This document shows, piece after piece, positions 22,490 to 33,660 of a stretch of 64,000 bases of DNA. The notes under the pieces are model-generated. The model was given only the letters and a program-made list of their open reading frames with translations, searched no databases and was not told the DNA's origin. The stretch spans positions 70,018,448 through 70,082,447 of the forward strand of contig NC_089581.1 of NCBI RefSeq assembly GCF_019320115.1. The letters are read 5' to 3'. Source of the stretch: Miscanthus floridulus. Taxonomy: Eukaryota; Streptophyta; Magnoliopsida; Poales; Poaceae. Numbering within the stretch: position 1 is the stretch's first letter; the number at the start of each line of letters is the position of its first letter. The position numbers and the translations under genes were made by a program.

Positions 22490-23180
22490 CTATTTGCTAT
22501 CGAGGGTGGCGCTGATCCTCAGCGCCCAGTCGTTGGAGCAGATGGGGTCGATCGGGATGAGCTTGATGGCCTCTGTGGGCTCGAAAGTCCCGGCACGATG
22601 CTTGGAGTCAGGTGCCTTGCTACCAAGTCGGTCAAGGTTGACGATGAGGGTCTCGGCCTCCACAAGAGCCTCGGCGTACTCGATGCATTTGACGTCGCAG
22701 TCGTATGCATGCTCGTACGTGGACTCGACAGTGATGACGTTGTTAGGGCCCGGCATCTTGAGCTTGAGGTAGGTGTAGTTGGGGATCGCCATGAACTTGG
22801 CATAGCATGGGCATCCCAGGATGGCGTGATAGGTCCCCTTGAACCCAACCACCTCGAAGGTGAGGACCTAAGCAGACGGGTAAATCGATGCGCCCGAGGG
22901 GTCATGTGCATTTCCCCGGCATGATGCCGTGGAAGGGCGTGGCATCGCCTCAGAGCCATGACTGGTCGAGCTCCAGGAGCTCTAGGGTGTTGGCGTAGAG
23001 GATGTTGAGACTGCTGCCTCCGTCCATCAACACCTTGGTGAGCCGGGTGTTGCCAACGATCAGGTCGACGACGAGTGGGTACTGCCTAGGGTTTGGGACA
23101 TAATCGGGGTGGTCATCCTGATCAAAGGTGATCACCTCCCAAGACCAGTCGAGGTACCAGGGAGTGGCCACCATAACCAA
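22490..23180 (-). pseudogene. Tat aspartic protease region
   Basis: On the minus strand, the motif KVLMDGGSSLNILY (about 23050-23000) is the Tat-type protease active site, with DGG in place of the usual DTG/DSG. A frameshift near 22950-22860 moves the frame to 22852-22490, which encodes the linker leading to RT (TYHAILGCPCYAKFMAIPNY). The protease would separate gag and pol products. Confidence 0.8.
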
Positions 23181-23189
23181 GAAGACCTC

Positions 23190-25041
23190 CTAGCGCTCCT
23201 TCTTTCGCTGGCGCGCCTTGGAGAACCTGTCGTCCTTGTCGTCGTCCCTATCGCCGGCGCCCTTCTTCTTGGCATCGTCATTGGGGAGCCCAAGCTTGGC
23301 ATAGTAACGCCGAAGCATGGTGCACTCTTCGAGGGTGTGCTTCACCGGGCCCTGGTGGTAAGGGCAGGGCTTCTTAAGCATGTCATCGAAGAGCCCGGGG
23401 CCTCTGGCGGGGCCTCGGGGATTCTTGCGATCGGCGACCATGACTAGATCAACCTCGAGGACCACCTGCTTCCCCTGGTGACCCTTTTTGTTTTTCTTGG
23501 GGGGTGGGGGCCGAGGCCCCAGGGGCCTCGTCCCTCCACTTCCCCTTGGCGTCGTTGTCGGGGAAGATGGCCCCAACAGCCTCTTCGCCCGAGGCGAAGT
23601 TGGTGGCGATGTCGAGGAGCGCGGCCGCTGTGGTCAGTACATTTTGGCCTAACTCACAGACTAGGTCTCGGCAGGAGGTGCCAGAGAGGAACGCCTGGAC
23701 AATTTTTGAGTTGCCTATGCTGGGCAACTTGGTGCATTGCTTGGAGTTCTTGGGGCGCACGTATGTGCCCTAGAAATTCCCAACGAAGACCTTTACCAGG
23801 TCGCGCCAGTTGTTGATCTACAAGGGAGGGAGGTGTTTGAGCCAGGCTCACGCTGAGTCTGACAGGAACAAGGGGAGGTTGCAGATGATGAGTAGGTCAT
23901 CATCCGTGCCGCCTAGCTGACAAGCTAGGCGGTAATCGGCCAGCCACAGCTCGGGGTTGGTCTCACCGCTGTACTTTGCGAGGTTGGCCGGTTGCCAAAA
24001 CTGGGCTAGGAAGTGAGCACCGTGGATGGCCTTGCTGAAGACTCAAGGGCCAGGTGGCCTAGGAGAAGGACTATGGTCCTCCCCACTGTCGTAGCGACCG
24101 CCTCAGTGTGGGTGATAGCCTCGGGTGGGCCCATCGTTATCGTGGCGCCGTCGCCTACTGACCACATCATGGTCGCCTTGCGCCTCACGTCGGTCGCTGA
24201 GGCAGTCATGCACCAAGGGGGCCTTGTTGGCCGTCGGTGCCTGAGCGGGCTCAGGACGAACCGGGGCCTCTCTATCCTGCCGTTGAGAGGCGGAACTTTT
24301 GGCCTACTGTACCGCGGCGGTCTCGAGGAGGTCTCGAAGCTTGCCGTGGACCCATTGCCCCTCCGAGGTAGAGGGCTCCGTCATCGTCTAGAGTAGCATC
24401 ACTGCCGCCGCGATGTTCTAGCTAGCGCAATTGAAGATGGGGGGTTGCTCGCCCCCTTCGTCGTTGTTGATGTGGTGGTTGACGTCGTGAGCCCTCCACC
24501 GGGCTGCTCCGCCATCACCGTGACCCATCTGCTCTTGCTCAAGAGTGTCCTAGAGCTACTGCAGAAGGAGTCGGTCTTGTTCGACCTTGGCCTAAAGCTC
24601 ATAGAGCTGCTCTAGGTCTAGGCATCGAAGTTCCTCGTGGGGCGGGGAATGATTGCCTACCCCTTCGTCCTTGCTCACGCTCGGCACCTTGAGCTCAACG
24701 TTGAAGCACTCACGAGTGGGGTCATAAGTGTCTTTGTCATCAGAGTCGGAGTAGCCGAAGCAGTAGTCACTCGCGGCCATGAAGCGGCGCATGGCTTCAG
24801 GGTCACGAAGCCTAGAGAAGTCCGCTCTGGCCCACGCCTTGTCCTCCTCTGAGGACTCAGTGTGGGTGTGGGTCAGAGTTGTGGTGATGAGGTCGAGGGC
24901 AAAATGCTGGTAGGCAGCAGTGGCATTGCCCAACCCGAAGGGGTATGGGGATGATGTCATCACCGGGCTCCGCTCCGCTGGAGTCGACTCCTCAGGAGGT
25001 GGCGGGGTAGAGCTTAACGACGGGGCGTTGCTACATGCCAC
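23190..25041 (-). pseudogene. gag: Tat gag, degenerate
   Basis: The minus-strand frame from ATG 25041 (MACSNAPSLSSTPPPPEES) gives a Pro/Ser-rich N-terminus. Broken frames between 24590 and 23760 carry the capsid core (WLADYRLACQLGGTDDDLLI, then NNWRDLVKVFVGNF). The C-terminal part (23760-23190) includes a cysteine/histidine motif CPYHQGPVKHTLEEC near 23365-23320, a C-x2-H-x5-H-x4-C arrangement that replaces the usual CCHC knuckle, followed by a basic/acidic tail. Numerous TAG stops occur in the middle third. Confidence 0.78.
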
Positions 25042-25437
25042 CGGCGTCTTTCCCTTGCCCAGGCTTAAGCTAGACAGGTCCCCAACTAGGGACTATGTAC
25101 CAATAGCCAGGTATGGGACACTGGCAGAGCACGATGCATCGCCTTGAGCTCGCGCGGTGTCGGGGTGGTCCCACCCATGTCGTGCCTGGCGAGCATGACG
25201 AGAGCGGAGGCCTAGGCACCGCCTATGCCTAGGCTACTGGTGCGTGATGTCATCGTCAGTCGGTGGGGCTCTAGGTGGGAGGAGTACCATATCATACTCA
25301 TATCCTAGAGACATGAACTCTAGGCTCCCGAACCAGATCATCGTGCCAAGACACAGTGGTCGCACGGGGTCTACCATCCGGAACTTGTTGGGATGACTAA
25401 GCTGACATATAGTAGTCCCCCTACCTAGCGCGCCAAC
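25042..25437 (-). promoter_or_regulatory. Tat leader with primer-binding-site region
   Basis: Leader between gag and the 5' LTR (element sense). Immediately next to the LTR, the minus strand reads gttggcgcgctaggtag, the place for the primer-binding site. It resembles the TGGCGC-type sites of other gypsy elements rather than the initiator-Met type. I cannot assign the tRNA with confidence. Confidence 0.5.
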
Positions 25438-27195
25438 TATCGGTGTTTTGGGTCTAGCGGATCCTCAATCGACTAGTGAAAGTGTACTGTGTGCCCCTAA
25501 TCCCGGATGGTGATGCAAAGAGACACAAGGTTTATACTGGTTCAGGCAATAGGTGCCCTACATCCAGTCTGAGAGAGCGATCTTGTATTCCTTGCACCGA
25601 GGTGCTTGTAGTAGGGGCTTACAAGCTGAGCGAGAGAGGGAGCTAGTCCCAGGTCTCTACATGGAGTGGCGTGGGTTGCTTGAGATGTTGATCTCTTGCA
25701 GTGAGGGAGCGTGTGTGTTACAAAGCGTTGTGCGTTGCTTGCACGTGTGTCTCCTCCGCCTAGAAGCGGCCCCGGTCACTTCCTTTTATAGTCGAAGGGA
25801 GGCACGGGGGCGGTACATGGATTTGCTATGTGGCGTTTTGTGAGCAAAGGCGGTATGTCCAAGCCCTATAGCTCGTCACTATGGTGGCATGGTCAGTGGA
25901 GCGGCCTTGTCCTCGGTGCACTAGAGCGACGCGACGGTCACGCCTGATCCTTTGTGACGTGGGAGCTCCCATGGTGGCATGTGCCTTCTTCTATTGGAGG
26001 CATGCCGGTCATCGTATGTTTGACCGGCGTGGAGAGTCGAGACTAGGTAGGTGCAATGGCGTGGGTGTGCTGATTCTAAGGCTATAGGAGCCCGGCCCTA
26101 TGCACGACGTGGGAGCTCCTGCGGCTTGCCGCAGGGCATGGCGCGTACTGCAGATGACGTGCTGGTCCCAGAGTGCTGACAACATAGAGAGCCAAGGCCT
26201 AGTCGGTGCAGAGGCTGAACCATTGTGGGGGGCTCGGCGGGCACGAGTCCCGAGGCTACAGGAGCCTAGAAGCGGATAGCCAAGGCTTAGAGGGAGCAGT
26301 TGGCCTTGTACGTCGATTCCGAGGCTATAGGGACCCAGACTTGACTCCCCATGCTGGGTTAGGAAGCATAGTGCAGCATGGGTGTCAGCCATGGGCACAG
26401 TGCCGAGCACAGTGGCCGATAACCCCTGCCCCATCCTGTCCCGGATGGCATGGCGTCGATGTGACTCCCATCTCGTTGGCCACTCCGTTGTATCGAGCCG
26501 TCGTTCGGCTGACGTCGTGGGAGTGGTTGGACGCGTTGATTGGATGTGATGTCCTATCAGAGAAGTCAGTCAAGGCGGAGGTGACGGGGTTGATGCCGAG
26601 CCGGCCTTGAGCGAGTCAGAGAATTGGTACCTCGTTCGAGGCCTTGCGCGCGGGGCCTCGGGCGAGTCAAAGAATCGGTACCTCATCTGAGGCCTTGCGC
26701 GTGGGGCCTCGAGCAAGTCAAAGAATCGGTACCTCGTCCGAGGCCTTATGGGCGAGGCCTCGGGCGAGTCTGAGAATCGGTACCTCGTCCGAGGCCTTGA
26801 GCGCGGGGCCTCGGACGAGTCGAAGAATTGGTACCTCGTTCGAGGCCTTACGCGTGGGGCCTCGGGCGAGTCAGAGAATCGGTACCTCGTCCGAGGCCTT
26901 ACGCGCGGGGCCTCGGGCGAGTTGGAGAATCAGTACCTTGTCCGAGGCCTTACGCGTGGGGCCTCGGGCGAGTCAGAGAATTGGTACCTCGTTCAAGGCC
27001 TCGTGGTTTCGTTCTGGGCCGAGCCCGCTTTGGGTGAGCCCGGATATTGTTTGAGGTGGGCCAGGGCGGTCCTAGCCGAGCCTCGGATAAGGTAGGGGGG
27101 TTTTGCTGGTGGTTGTCTCTTGGCTTCGATATTTATGAGGTCTAAGCGATTTTTTTGGTTCTTGCTTAGGGGACACCTTTTCATGGTACCCGACA
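25438..27195 (-). repeat. 5' LTR of the Tat element (element sense is minus)
   Basis: 1758 bp, beginning tatcggtgtt (TG changed to TA) and ending acccgaca. In the first roughly 360 bases I counted about 23 differences from the left LTR, nearly all transitions. It carries two extra 51-bp repeat units and a short extra segment near 26358, which account for most of the length difference. Confidence 0.95.
26593..27003. repeat. 51-bp tandem repeat, eight units, inside Tat LTR
   Basis: The anchor GGTACC (or one-base variants) occurs at 26626, 26677, 26728, 26779, 26830, 26881, 26932 and 26983, always 51 apart. It is the same unit as at 9057-9366. The open frames 26644-27054, 26748-27095 and 26828-27037 are products of this periodicity. 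Confidence 0.95.
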
Positions 27196-27200
27196 CTCGG

Positions 27201-28358
27201 TATATAGCCAAGTGTGATACTTGTTCAAAGAGTAAAAGCTATACATTTGAGGTCCGCTGGAGAGTTACAGCCATTGCCTATTCTAGCTTGGAAGTGTGAG
27301 GATATTAGTATGGACTTTATCGTAGGTCTACCCAAGACATCAAAAGGTTTTGACTGAATATGGGTTATTGTAGATCGACTAACGAAGTCAGCACATTTTC
27401 TTCCTAGTCAAGAGTATATATCCTACTATCCAATATGCCAAGATGTATTTAGCGAGAATCAGTGAGCTTACATGGTATACCAAAGACCATTGTGTCGGAT
27501 AGAGGTACATAGATTGTCTCCAACTTTTGGAAACAATTGCATGCTTCGTTGAGTACCAAACTTCTGTATAGTACCACTTATCATCCACAGACTGATGGTC
27601 AGACTGAAAGAGTAAGTCAAGTACTTGAAGATTTGTTAAGGTGTTGTGTCCTTAACTATTCCAATAAGTGGGATGAATGTTTGCCTTTGGCTAAGTTCTC
27701 ATACAACAATAGTTATCAACAGAGCATTAAGATGGCTCCGTTTGAAGCACTCTATGGTCGTAGATGCAGAACATCACTAAATTGGTCTGAACCTAGGGAA
27801 AGATGGTTCTTTGGAGTTGACCTTGTGAAAGAAATAGAAGAGAAGGTTAGGTAGATACAAAGTAATTTGAAGATAGCTCAGTCCCGACAAAAGAGTTATG
27901 CGGATAAACGACGTAGACCATTGGTGTTTAACAAGGAAGATTTTGTATATCTGAAAGTATCACCAATGAAGGGAGTTACCCATTTCGGTGTTAAAGGCAA
28001 GTTGGCACCTCGTTATATTGGACCATTTCAAATTTTGGAGAGGTGTGGAAAGGTGGCATATGGCTTGAAGTTACCAAAACATCTCTCAGTTATACACAAT
28101 GTGTTCCATGTTTCTCAATTAAAGAAATGTCTTTGAGTGCCTGATCAGAATGTTGAGGTTGAAGGAGTTGAACTTGAACCTGATTTGACCTATTTCGAAT
28201 ATCCTATCCGAGTTCTGGATCAGAAAGATCGTGTCACTCGAAGGAGGACAATCAAGTTCTACAAGATACAATGGAATCAACATTCCGAGGAAGAAGCTAC
28301 GTGGGAATCTGAAGATTTCTTGCTAGAACAGTTTCTAGAATTTCTTGCGTCAATATAG
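27201..28358 (+). pseudogene. Tekay integrase core, C-terminal domain and chromodomain (second half)
   Basis: Coding resumes with YIAKCDTC, the cysteine half of the zinc finger, then a frameshifted stretch (27240-27530). It clears into the core (STTYHPQTDGQTERVSQVLEDL, written here in two parts: STTYHPQTDGQTE and RVSQVLEDL; 27570-27650), the GPF-type C-terminal region (KLAPRYIGPFQIL, VFHVSQLKKCL) and a chromodomain (about 28185-28345: DLTYFEYPIRVLD, KFYKIQWNQHSEEEATWE, LEQFLEFL). TGA 28134 separates C-terminal domain and chromodomain, and TAG 27852 lies upstream. A chromodomain would direct integration to particular chromatin. Confidence 0.9.
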
Positions 28359-28508
28359 AATAATGTTAGTTGTGCTCTGTCGTTACGAACCATGTTTTGT
28401 AAAGGGACCTTAGCTGTTTTATGGTTGAGTTTTGAATGTTTTTGCTTGACACATTTCCTTTTCCATTACTTACCCTATGACTTTAAATCTCAGGACGAGA
28501 TTTCTTTT

Positions 28509-28520
28509 AGGGGGAAAGAT
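28509..28520 (+). promoter_or_regulatory. polypurine tract of the Tekay element
   Basis: agggggaaagat abuts the 3' LTR start (TGTAACACC at 28521) and follows cgagatttctttt, the usual context in this clade. It primes plus-strand DNA synthesis. Confidence 0.85.
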
Positions 28521-31500
28521 TGTAACACCTCTGGTGTTTTAAACCGTAAAATATGCCATGTCATCATATGCATTGCACATTATTTTGGTGTTAGTGAAAA
28601 CTTTGATATGCATTCACTAAACACAAGTTTGTTTTTATGATTATATGTGTTGACTTGTATGGATGAATCAAGTTCAAAACCTTTGTATTGAATTGGGTTT
28701 CCGAAAACCCTAATTTCCAGCATTTAATTCTACCCTGGAAAACCTAATTCAAAATCTAAGCACATTTTGGAGTTGAGCCTAAAAGCAAAAGTGTAGAGCT
28801 TGTCAATGTGTACAAAGTTGATTTTTGGAGTTTTCAAAGTTGTTATATAAAATTTGAAGTAATTTGAAAATGGATCAATTCTTAAAGTGTCCCCTTTTGA
28901 TTTTAAACTTGCATGTCAAAATGTAGGCATAATTTGGGTATGGTTATTAAAGCAAAGTTGTAGAACTTTTATTTTGGAACAACTTTTATTTTTGGAGATT
29001 TTTGAGTTACCATACAAATTTGGGAGTAATTTGAGAAATGGATCGAGTGGCAATTTGGTAAATATTGGGAACAGTGCCAGCAGACCAACACCTCACCGTC
29101 GGTGAGCTTCTGATGTCTTCCAGGCACGCCTGTGGCCATCTCTGGCTTCGTGCTGGCATGGGAAGGCTACTGCGTGGCTTCTCTGTGCTTCTTGGCCACG
29201 CTATAAAGCCTGCGCCGTCGTCGTTCTCCTCCGCTTTCTTCCTCTGTTTTTCCCGTTGTCACCGCCCAACTCCGACAAACTCGCACCGTCACCGTAGCGC
29301 CCTCTTGGTCTCAGCAAAGCATACCACAGCTCCACCTACTCCTTGCAAACCTAGCCGATCGGTCCTAGGCATTTGTTTTCACCGGGAAACGTTGCACGCC
29401 GTCGTTCTTCCTCGCGGCCGGCCGCAACGCCGCCGAGCTCGTTTCTTCGTGGCCAGCGAGCTCCGGTAGCTTTCTCGATCTCTCAAGCCTAGATTCATCT
29501 TTACCATGTTGCTCTGGTGCTCTATGGCCCTTTGATTGATCCATTCCTCCATTACAGACACCGGAACACCGTCGTCGATGACAGCTTGCGTCACCATGTC
29601 TGCGGTGATCGACGACAAGCCTTTCTGTTGCTCCTCCGGTTCAGCCATCAGCTCGAGCGTGTTTGGGGTGAGCTGCTGAGTCTTCCCAAGCATTTTGTTT
29701 AACCGTTACCGGCCTCACTTCGCCGGCGTAATGCAGCAGCACCGCCGTGGCCGCCATGGCCGGCGTCGAGCTCGGACCAAGCTGTAATTGGCTTAGCTAG
29801 TACCAATAACCAAACCGCCGTGAGATGGGGAACATGGTAGTGCCTCGATCATGGCCGGAGACCTCACCGTCAGCGAGAAATTGCCGGTCAGAGGGCTCAC
29901 CGCTGTGGTCAGCGCGGGCTGACAGTGGGGTCACCCTGTCAGTGACAGTTGAAGTGAAAATGGATTTTTCTATTTTGCAGAATTGATTAAATAGTGCTGT
30001 GATTTGTTTATTTTGTATAGAATTAAATAGAGCTCCAAAAATTATGAAAATTTTTGTGTGACCTCTTTGAGATGTAAAATATTTATTAAAAATATTAAAT
30101 GTTATTTTTCAGTATATTTTGAATGTGATAAAAATTGCTTAAATTAATTAATAAATGGGTTTCCATGATTTTTCTAGGCTTAAATAATTATCCAAAAATT
30201 ATTAAAATTGTTTTGCCACTTAGTTATCATGTGATGAGTCTTCACAAAAATTTTGAACTCATTTGGAGAAAGTTGATTTATTTCATAATTATTAATTAGT
30301 TTTAATTAATAAAAATAAATAGTAAACCCTAATGATTTAGGTTTTGTTTGAATTTGGGATTGAGTGATGACCTTGGGTCATTAGAATATAATGATCCTTG
30401 GCAATTAAAGTAAGTGTTTGAGTTTACGAAAAGGTTTATTCAGTTGTTGGTTTGCAACTGTACCGCGAAGGAAAGTTGTATTCAAGTTACTAACTTTTGC
30501 ATCCATCGTCAAGCATCATGTTTTATATCGTACATCATATTAAACATGGCATTGTTACTACGTGTAGTGAACGAAAGTGAGAACGTGGTAGTCAACCAAG
30601 TTGTTGAGGAAGTTAACCTACCTGTTGAGGTCAGGTTTGATATCTGTGGAACATCTCCGGAACCTGACTTTTCCGACAATCAAGGCAAGCCTCGGATGCA
30701 TTTAAACCTACCTTGTGTTTTACAAATTTATATCGCTTTTGCTTTTCAGTACTACATTAAGTGATTAGGAGTTGAGTGGAAACCTAATTGATGCATTACC
30801 AACCTTGTTTTTTCTATATCAACCTTGTTACCAGTTTTAATCCGGGAATACCTAATTATGCTTAGCCATGCTTAGAACGATAAAAGTCGGGTGATTATCG
30901 GTCACCCACGAGATATAAATGGTTTTTAATACGATTGGTCATTTATGTTATCATGAGATATGAGCATGTGGGGTAATAAATCTAGACCAGGCGGACTCGG
31001 TGTATGAGAGCCACAAGACATGGATGTCTTATGAGCGGGTTCTTTCCACCTGTGTCGATTAAGAACCATCTGTTGTTGAATTGCATGAGGTGAGACCTTG
31101 TAGTACTGGCCACATGCTCTGGTAAGCCTTAACTCAGCTATTCTATTACGAGAATGGCTACTCGCGCACTAGGAGTGGAGAGATGGCGGGAGTAGCATGT
31201 ACCCACGTGGCAATGGGCTGGATTGGTGGAGTACTGTGCTCTCGGGTGGCGCGGACCCATTCTTGTTTTAGAGGATCTGAGGATGGGTTGGTATATGTAG
31301 GTCAGGGACCTGCATATGTCGTGTGGTTGGGAATCCCCGGCTGTGTTATAATCGGTTTGAATTGTCGTTGCTCCTCGGTTATGGAGACTCAACTCACTGT
31401 TCATCATCGTAGTTAATAAATGAAACTTGAGGAAGTTTTGAGAAAAGTTTGATATAAAGGTCATGATCTCAATACGGATCATGGCAGGTTCATATATGAT

Positions 31501-32117
31501 TTTGATAAGGATTAAATGTTGAAAGAAATAATCTTTTTAAAGAGCTTTTACGTAAAAGAACCTTGTTTAATGCTAAAGCCTTACCTTGAATCCCTGAGCC
31601 TGCATTCCTGAGTCTTATCAGTTTTTATTTCGGTTAAGTCTTGTTGAGTACTTTTGTACTCAGGGTTCGTTAACCCTTGTTGCAGGTGAGTCTCATGAGT
31701 AGGTCTGCTTTGGACCGTGCTACATGACTGTTGTTCAAATCGATGATGATAAGTAAATGTGTGGCCTTTGGGCAGGGTACTTTCTTTGTGTGTTATGTTT
31801 ATGTTACTAATGCCACTCGACTACTATGGTTTGTAATAATAATCGTACTTAGTTTGTAAGGTTTGAAACAACTGTTTTGTAAACTATGTTATTGTAAGAC
31901 TTTCGCTATTTCACTCTGATATAAATTAATGAATAAACTGTTGTAATACTGCAATGACTCTGTAATGAATCCTGCTCGGAAAATCGTGGATGATTCGGGG
32001 TTCTCCGAGGACACCCGACAGTCTTCTTAAGTTACCGGGAACATATGCATAGTCGTCAGAGATCATTGGATAGTGACAGGTGCATGTGGGCCCTATAATT
32101 TAGGAGGTTCTACCACA
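28521..32117 (+). repeat. 3' LTR of the Tekay-type element (complete)
   Basis: 3597 bp, from TGTAACACC to CCACA. It is the complete reference copy for this LTR family in the window. The TATAAAG motif is at 29202-29208, the GC-rich tract about 29150-29940, the AT-rich part 29950-30420 and the hairpin block about 30860-31680. The ORFs 30414-30764 and 31183-31416 also recur in the 5' LTR but show no domain. Confidence 0.96.
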
Positions 32118-32189
32118 GTCGGCGTCGGGTGCGGCCAGATCTACCACGGCCCTCTTCCTCGTCTTCACCCCCACACCTCTGGAAGCCGG

Positions 32190-32430
32190 TGACCCCGTGG
32201 GGCAGATCTGCGGTAACAGATCCAGTGGCTCACCGCCACGCTCCCCATGAACGCCTCGTCCGAGAAGCTCTTCGCGACGGCCACCATCGGCGAGGTCCCT
32301 GACACCGTCTACGGGCTCGCGCTCTGCCGTGGCGACGCCGACTCCTCCTCCTGCAGGGCCTACGTCCTCATCGTCTTCTACGGCTCCTGCCTCGTCCGCT
32401 ACTCCGACCAGAACTTCCTCTCCATACCCT
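32190..32430 (+). pseudogene. DUF26 (cysteine-rich receptor-like kinase/secreted protein) domain fragment
   Basis: Translation in the frame of 32247 gives LTATLPMNASSEKLFATATI, then GEVPDTVYGLALCRGD, SSSCRAYV and VFYGSCLVRYSDQNFLS. This is the DUF26/Gnk2-like extracellular domain of plant cysteine-rich receptor kinases. The spacing C-x8-C is kept, but the next conserved Cys (C-x2-C) reads Tyr, and about 25 residues are missing between that block and the CLVRYS block. There is no signal peptide, second DUF26, transmembrane or kinase sequence nearby. Coding degenerates into GC-rich repeat DNA after about 32430. It lies directly next to the Tekay 3' LTR, so the rest may lie left of the element, outside the window, or be lost. 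Confidence 0.72.
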
Positions 32431-32564
32431 TCTCTTCTCACCGGATCCGGCGTCGAGCGCCGCCACCGCCTCCCACCTCTCTCAGCCAGGTCGCCACCTG
32501 CGCCCCGCCTAGAGGCGACGACGACGCCTCCGTTCCCCTCTCGTCGGGCTGCTGGGCCGGCACG

Positions 32565-32770
32565 GCCTGCTAAGACGTTCGGGCTTTTCAGGCCGGCCCG
32601 CCCCGAAAAATGGCCCGATAGGCCATGCCTGGGCCGTTGGTCAGGCCCGGCGCCCGGTTCGGCCCGGCCCGGGAGGCACGGCATGCCGTACCGGCACGAC
32701 CACCTGCGGGCCGTGCTTGGCCCGGGCCTAGGCCGGGCCGGCCCGGCCCGTTGGCCAGCTATAGATTCAG
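32565..32770. repeat. GGCC/GGGCC-rich low-complexity tract
   Basis: Dense runs such as ggccgggccggcccggcc and gcacggcatgccg in both orientations, ending at ttggccagctatag. This type of tract is common in grass DNA transposons (possibly hAT-derived). I found no TSD, so the origin is open. The long frames over it (32100-32684 and 32329-33072) are GC-driven. Confidence 0.5.
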
Positions 32771-33150
32771 GGGGTCAAGCGTCAGAGGAGGCTAGGCCAA
32801 GTAGCAGGCTGTTACGGCTACGGGCTACCAAGCGTAACATGGACATTACATGGGCCCGAGTGAGGAAGCCTGCGCGCAAATCCACTGAATTTTGGCCTCA
32901 CGCAGGCCGCTCGATTCCCTCCCTCTTGGCCGCCACGCACCGCAGCTCTGTGGCTCTGTCCCTTCATTGCGCGAGGCCCCTCCCCTCCTTCCCGATGTGC
33001 ACCGCAGACTGCAGCGGAAATCTTCCGGTGAGCAGCCTGCCGATGATTTCCGCAGCGAGTCCCACACGTTGATTAGAAAGTGCAGAAACGGCCCAGCGAC
33101 GGAGACGACGGCCCACGGAGCGCAGCGACAACTCTAGAAACGCAGCGACG
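32771..33150. other. unassigned GC-rich sequence
   Basis: Mixed-composition sequence with short open frames on both strands (32892-33137, 32846-33067). No recognisable domain. It may be a relic of host DNA. Confidence 0.4.
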
Positions 33151-33660
33151 TCGAGTTTCTCTTTTTTTTTCTTACTCTTATATGTTTTTTTTTTCTCTCG
33201 ATAGGCTGGTAGTTAGCTTCTTTCTTCTTCTTCTTATTTTACTCCTGGTAGGCTGTTACGTTAGTATCTCTTTTTATATTTCTTTTTTCCTTTTTCTTTT
33301 CTTTTTTCTCTCCTTTATTCACACAGTAGTTGCGTGATGTTTCTATTTATTTTTCTCTATTATGCGCAACGTTTCTATGTTATTATTTTCTCCTATCTTT
33401 TGTCTATATTTTACTAATTTTGTTATTTATTTATTTTTATATTTTATATATTTCATAGCATATGCTATTCATTTTCTTATTTTTCTATTCTTTGTTATTT
33501 TACTCTAATTAATTATTTTATTTTTCATGTACATATTTATTTGTTATTTTTCTATATATTTATCATTTGTTATTCATGTTTTATATGTGTTTTTTCTTCT
33601 TTGCTATTTTTTCTGACTAATTATTTCAATAATTTTATTTTTTATTTTCTATATTATTTC
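33151..33660. repeat. T-rich low-complexity tract
   Basis: Long plus-strand T/TTTC/TTAT runs (for example 33160-33200 and 33280-33310). The apparent hydrophobic ORFs in and near this tract (33080-33337, 34128-34379) are phenylalanine/leucine-rich because of composition and are not called genes. Confidence 0.7.

Larger units (their letters stand above)
7911..27195 (-). mobile_element. Tat-lineage Ty3/gypsy retrotransposon, reversed, with antisense gene
   Basis: It is flanked by the 5-bp TSD CTCGG (7906-7910 and 27196-27200) and bounded by TG...CA. LTRs are 7911-9554 and 25438-27195. Pol reads on the minus strand: gag about 25041-23190, protease 23180-22490, RT 22483-21596, RNase H 21560-21125, a second RNase H about 21055-20700, integrase 20330-19244. 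The dual RNase H, the size (about 15.7 kb without its own insertion) and a plus-strand gene between integrase and the 3' LTR all fit the Tat lineage. It has many stops, mostly TAG on its coding strand. A solo LTR of the host element's family is inserted at 9624-13198, 69 bases inside the left LTR. Confidence 0.93.
1..32117 (+). mobile_element. Tekay/Del-type Ty3/gypsy chromovirus, decayed, with nested insertions
   Basis: Parts in order on the plus strand: 5' LTR (1-3445, left end outside the window), primer-binding site at 3449, an extra ORF at 3834-4400, gag, protease, RT, RNase H, integrase with a C-terminal chromodomain ending near 28358, polypurine tract at about 28509, and 3' LTR 28521-32117. 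The gag-protease-RT-RNaseH-INT order and the chromodomain place it among the chromoviruses. The long LTRs of about 3.6 kb that begin TGTAACACC suggest the Tekay/Del clade. Integrase is split by a Tat-type element (7911-27195). Many premature stops and at least one frameshift make it non-coding today. The five bases after the 3' LTR (GTCGG, 32118-32122) should equal the TSD to the left of position 1, which is not visible. Confidence 0.93.

Noticed and set aside
22262..22924. 220-codon plus-strand ORF over Tat RT
   Set aside because: Exact antisense of the protease/RT coding region; composition mirrors the sense codons.
32100..33072. Long ORFs 32100-32684 (-) and 32329-33072 (+)
   Set aside because: They run through GGCC repeats and the antisense or wrong frame of the DUF26 relic, and no recognisable domain appears.
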